Assembly: GCA_039033215.1 (NCBI GenBank)
Contig: JBCCDA010000009.1
Location: 1-64,000 of the forward strand
Length of the DNA: 64,000 bases
DNA from: Thermohalobaculum sp039033215
GTDB lineage: Bacteria; Pseudomonadota; Alphaproteobacteria; Rhodobacterales; Rhodobacteraceae
Direction: 5' to 3'
The position numbers and the translations under genes are program-made. Within the stretch, counting starts at the first letter, position 1, and every line of letters starts with the position of its first letter. The notes under the pieces are model-generated. The model was given only the letters and a program-made list of their open reading frames with translations. It made no database searches and was not told where the DNA came from. Below, piece after piece: positions 60,993 through 64,000 of the stretch.

Positions 60993-62294
60993 ATGTGGGA
61001 GAGCGAGATCCCCAGACCACAATTGCTGATAGGGTTTTTATCCGGGTTTGCGGTGGCCGGCGCGCTGCTTGCGCCCGTCCCATGGCCTTTGGCTGTGTTG
61101 ATCACGATCGTCGCCGCGTGTCTGCTGCTCTGGCAGTACGCGCAACGTCATCCGATCGATACCCGTCTGTTGGGCGAAGCGATTGAAGCGATGCCGATCC
61201 CGATTGCGATCTATGATCGCAACGAACGGCTCATCGCGCACAACGCGCTCTATGAGACACACCATACCGCTGCCTTCGCTCGCCTCGCCCAGCGGTCCCG
61301 TGCGGGTAAGGTGACCTATGCAGAGTTGTTGGATGCGTCGATCGACCCTGACGTCCCGGAGCCGGAGCGGGCCCGGATACGCCAGGAGTTCATCGATGCG
61401 CAACCGCCTGCCGATGGGCAATTGACGGAGCGCCTCTTCCCAAGGGTGGGCTGGCTTCGGATCGGCAAGCGCACTCTGTCCTGCGGTGGTACGGTCCGCG
61501 TGGCCATCGAGATCAACGAGTTGAAGGCCCGTGAAGCGGAGCTGGAACTGGCACTGGAGCGGGCCAAGGACGCGGATAGCGCGAAGACGGCCTTCCTTGC
61601 AAAGATGACGCACGAACTGCGCACACCGCTCAACGGCACCATCGGGATCAGCTCACTTCTGCTGCGCGACGCCCTGAGCGACGCGCAGAAGCGCAATGTC
61701 GAGATGATCCGGCAATCCGGTCAGCATCTACTGGAGTTGATCAATCGTTTGCTGGACTACGCCAAGCTTAGCCATCGCCACTATGAGGCGGAAATGGGGT
61801 GGTTTGATGTGCACGAGGTGGTCGAGGAAGCTGTGTCCGAGGCCAGATGCCTTCCCCAGGCCGACGATCTTGAGATCGGCATCCGGGTCCAGCCGCATCT
61901 CGCGCGAAGGCGCTTCGGCGATCGGTTGGGGCTCCGCCAGATCCTGACAAACCTGCTGGGTAACGCGGTCAAGTTCACCACGGCAGGCGAGGTGACGGCC
62001 ACGCTGTCCGGCGGGCGGGATGATGTCACCATTGCGGTCCGTGATACCGGGATCGGGCTCTCGGATGCGCTGAAGGAGAAACTCTTCGAGCCGTTCGTTC
62101 AGGGCGACGATCCGCTTGTGCGCGAAACCGGTGGCACCGGCCTTGGCCTCGCGATCACGACCGAAATTGTCGCGGCCCATGGGGGAACGATCACGGTCGA
62201 AAACCCCGCGGAGGGTGGAACCAGCTTTGTGGTCTACTTGCCGTTGTCGAGCCAAGCCGAACAGCACGGGCAGCCGCTGAAAGCCGTACCCTGA
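60993..62294 (+). CDS. Membrane sensor histidine kinase
   Basis: A 433-residue kinase with two N-terminal membrane helices (about 11-46; LLIGFLSGFAVAGALLAPVP and PLAVLITIVAACLLLW), a PAS-like domain (about 60-185; PIPIAIYDRNERLIAHNALY), a coiled coil (ELKAREAELELALERAKDAD), a HisKA domain with the H-box AKMTHELRTPLNGTIG, and an ATPase domain with N-box LTNLLGNAVKFT and G-boxes DTGIGLSD and GTGLGLAI. No receiver domain or response-regulator gene is adjacent. Start set at the ATG at 60993; an upstream in-frame ATG at 60927 lies close behind the preceding gene. Signal unknown. Confidence 0.9.
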   Translation: MWESEIPRPQLLIGFLSGFAVAGALLAPVPWPLAVLITIVAACLLLWQYAQRHPIDTRLLGEAIEAMPIPIAIYDRNERLIAHNALYETHHTAAFARLAQRSRAGKVTYAELLDASIDPDVPEPERARIRQEFIDAQPPADGQLTERLFPRVGWLRIGKRTLSCGGTVRVAIEINELKAREAELELALERAKDADSAKTAFLAKMTHELRTPLNGTIGISSLLLRDALSDAQKRNVEMIRQSGQHLLELINRLLDYAKLSHRHYEAEMGWFDVHEVVEEAVSEARCLPQADDLEIGIRVQPHLARRRFGDRLGLRQILTNLLGNAVKFTTAGEVTATLSGGRDDVTIAVRDTGIGLSDALKEKLFEPFVQGDDPLVRETGGTGLGLAITTEIVAAHGGTITVENPAEGGTSFVVYLPLSSQAEQHGQPLKAVP

Positions 62295-62489
62295 GGCTTC
62301 GGACAGAGGTATGCTCAGCGCACGTCCTCCGGACCGGCGTCTTCATCACGACCCAACGACATGTACTGGAGCACAACTCTTCTTGCATGTGATGGCTATC
62401 GATTTGGTTGGGCGTGCCATGTGGAAGGACTTGGCATCCTTCTCGGGCCGCTGCATGGTGCCTGCCAACAAGACCAATGGGAGGGCACG

Positions 62490-63575
62490 ATGGCCGAAAC
62501 ATACACCAGCTATGACCTCGTGGAGTTCGACAAGCCCCTAGTCGCTCAGCAGCGGCCAATGCCGGTTCCGACGGGGACCGAGGTTCTGGTCCGCGTGCGC
62601 CGCTCGGGCGTGTGCCATTCGGACCTGCACATACAGGAGGGGTACTTCGATCTGGGCGAGGAAGGGCAGCTCAGGATGGAAGACCGTGGCATGAAGCTGC
62701 CCCAGGCGCTGGGCCATGAGTTCATCGGTGAGATTGTCGAGCTGGGCCCGGACGCTGACCCCGAAGAGGCCCCGGTGGGCAAGACCATGATGGTGCATCC
62801 CTGGATCGGCTGCCTGCAGGACGATTGCGTGGCTTGCGGCCAGGGACGCGAAAACGACTGCACCAAGATGCGCGCGCTCGGGGTGGTTCGTGATGGTGGA
62901 TATGGACAGTACGTCGTCGTCGATCACCCCAGATTCCTTGTCGATATTGACGGCCTCGACCTCGACATGGTGACGCCCTACGCGTGTTCCGGCCTGACCG
63001 TCTACTGCGCGCTGAAGAAAGTCGATCCGGCGCTGATGAACCCCGGTGAATGGCTGGCGGTCATGGGCACCGGCGGGCTTGGCATGAACGCGATCGCGAT
63101 TGCCAAGGCGATGGGCTTTGAGAAGGTCGTCGCCTGCGACAAGGACCCCGTAAAGCTGCAGACCGCGATCTCGATGGGGGCGGATGCAATCCTGGATACG
63201 ACCCGGGAGGACGCGCTGCAGGAGCTGCGCAAGATCTGCGACAACAAGCTGCTCGGCGTGGTCGATACCGTTGGGGTCCCCGCGACCGCCAAGCTGTCGG
63301 TCCATGCGCTGATCAAGATGGGCCGCTATGTGGTTGTCGGTTTGCACGGTGGTGACTTTAAGATGCCGCTGCCCTGGCTGCCGCAGAAAGCACTGACGGT
63401 ACGCGGGTCTTATGTGGGCTCGTGCAACGACCTGCGGGAGCTGATCGAGCTGGTGAAGACCGGCTCCATCAAGGAAATTCCAGTAGAATCGCGCCCGCTT
63501 TCAGCGGTTTCCGACACGCTGGAGGACCTCAAGCACGGCAAGATCACCGGTCGTGTGGTGCTGAACGCGGACTGA
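62490..63575 (+). CDS. Zinc-dependent alcohol dehydrogenase
   Basis: A 361-residue medium-chain dehydrogenase. Catalytic zinc ligands are in RRSGVCHSDLHIQ (cysteine), LGHEFIGE (histidine) and PYACSGLTVY (cysteine); the structural zinc cysteines are in GCLQDDCVACGQGRENDC. The NAD-binding motif is VMGTGGLGMNAIAIAKAMGF. The ATG at 62490 has GGGAGGG upstream; the open frame to 62361 adds an unrelated stretch. It oxidises an alcohol to an aldehyde; substrate unknown. Confidence 0.92.
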   Translation: MAETYTSYDLVEFDKPLVAQQRPMPVPTGTEVLVRVRRSGVCHSDLHIQEGYFDLGEEGQLRMEDRGMKLPQALGHEFIGEIVELGPDADPEEAPVGKTMMVHPWIGCLQDDCVACGQGRENDCTKMRALGVVRDGGYGQYVVVDHPRFLVDIDGLDLDMVTPYACSGLTVYCALKKVDPALMNPGEWLAVMGTGGLGMNAIAIAKAMGFEKVVACDKDPVKLQTAISMGADAILDTTREDALQELRKICDNKLLGVVDTVGVPATAKLSVHALIKMGRYVVVGLHGGDFKMPLPWLPQKALTVRGSYVGSCNDLRELIELVKTGSIKEIPVESRPLSAVSDTLEDLKHGKITGRVVLNAD

Positions 63576-63711
63576 AATCACAGTTTGCTGCATCGCAGCA
63601 TAGGCCTTGAATCTCTCAGGGAGAGGTCCCAATATCTCTGGGTGCGATGCAGCGTAGATTGCCCGCAAGCAGGCTCCGGGAGGAAGATGTCCGCGTTTTT
63701 GGAGGTCTTCG

Positions 63712-64000
63712 ATGCAACCAGCTGAAGATAGGGCACATGCGCCTGAGCAGTCTCCCCTGATGGCTGCCTTGGAACTCGCGTCCTGTGTTACCGAGGCGGA
63801 CCGCCAGCGACAACAGGCCTTCTGGCAGATCGTGCGGGCCGCCTGGTCGTGGTCCGACATGTCGCTTGCACCGCAATCTGCCAAGGACAGCAAGGCAACC
63901 GCCGAGCATGACTTGCGCACGGCACTCACGGTGATCCGAACAACGGCAGAGATGATGCGCGATGGCCCGGATCTGAACGCAGCCGACCGCAAGACGTTCG
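63712..64000 (+). CDS. Putative histidine kinase or related signalling protein, 3'-partial
   Basis: The frame is open from the ATG at 63712 (GGAGG six bases upstream) to the window edge, giving 96 residues. The visible part ends with EHDLRTALTVIRTTAEMMRD, close to the HisKA box (HELRTPLTVIRG), so a cytoplasmic sensor kinase is likely; a phosphotransfer or degenerate kinase protein is possible. The first 60 residues are helical with a tryptophan-rich segment (FWQIVRAAWSWSD). The ATPase domain would lie beyond the window. Confidence 0.6.
   Translation, partial: MQPAEDRAHAPEQSPLMAALELASCVTEADRQRQQAFWQIVRAAWSWSDMSLAPQSAKDSKATAEHDLRTALTVIRTTAEMMRDGPDLNAADRKTF

Overview
The window is GC-rich, densely packed alphaproteobacterial chromosome, most likely from a Rhodobacterales (roseobacter-type) organism. 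The evidence is gene content: a methylcrotonyl-CoA carboxylase cluster followed by HMG-CoA lyase, divergent J-domain and BolA genes, tandem Lin0512 genes, and PssD/PssE-type exopolysaccharide genes. No rRNA, tRNA, CRISPR array or intact insertion sequence was seen.

Layout. 1-5.0 kb: leucine degradation (MCC beta subunit cut by the window edge, an unknown membrane protein, MCC alpha subunit, HMG-CoA lyase). 5.0-11.4 kb: housekeeping and small genes (J-domain protein, BolA, lipoprotein, DUF4177, alpha/beta hydrolase, gatB, a periplasmic binding protein, two Lin0512 genes). 11.4-15.0 kb: a decayed sulfatase-type locus. It holds an outer-membrane protein, a reading frame joining the N-terminal part of a formylglycine-generating enzyme to the C-terminal end of an arylsulfatase, a HAD-phosphatase pseudogene with two frameshifts, another broken fragment, and about 0.8 kb without genes.

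15.0-36.6 kb is the most interesting part. A secreted RTX-repeat protein lies divergent from a four-gene sensory operon: a single-domain globin, a FIST-domain protein (NosP-like), a hybrid histidine kinase with a GAF domain and a PAS domain that carries the LOV flavin-cysteine motif, and a NarL/LuxR response regulator. Right after it comes a Wzx/Wzy-type exopolysaccharide locus: wza-like exporter, pyruvyl transferase, flippase, FrhB-like protein, acyltransferase, polymerase, glycosyltransferases, PssD/PssE pair, and a Wzc-like co-polymerase with a degenerate kinase domain. An identical dyad, CTATCC-N4-GGATAG, occurs exactly three times as a complete palindrome, each time in non-coding DNA at a promoter region of this block. 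I infer a nitric-oxide and/or blue-light responsive circuit controlling polysaccharide and surface protein production, with this dyad as the likely operator.

36.6-50.6 kb: a gene-poor stretch with a possible transposase remnant, a DMT exporter, a class III aminotransferase divergent from a spermidine/putrescine-type ABC transporter (ATPase, binding protein, two permeases), a class IV aminotransferase, a DsbA-like isomerase, a Nudix hydrolase, and a dimethylglycine-dehydrogenase-like flavoprotein divergent from a LysR regulator.

50.6-60.9 kb: two divergent catabolic operons sharing a GntR-like palindrome. Leftward are a class II aldolase-like protein and an ADP-forming acyl-CoA synthetase. 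Rightward are seven closely packed genes (glutaredoxin/DinB-like fusion, alpha/beta hydrolase, enolase-superfamily enzyme, 2-hydroxyacid dehydrogenase, carboxymuconolactone-decarboxylase-like protein, cupin, tartrate-dehydrogenase-like enzyme), followed by malonyl-CoA decarboxylase and a small membrane protein. Together they look like degradation of an unidentified hydroxy or sugar acid. 61.0-64.0 kb: a membrane histidine kinase, a zinc alcohol dehydrogenase, and the start of another histidine-kinase-like gene cut by the window edge.
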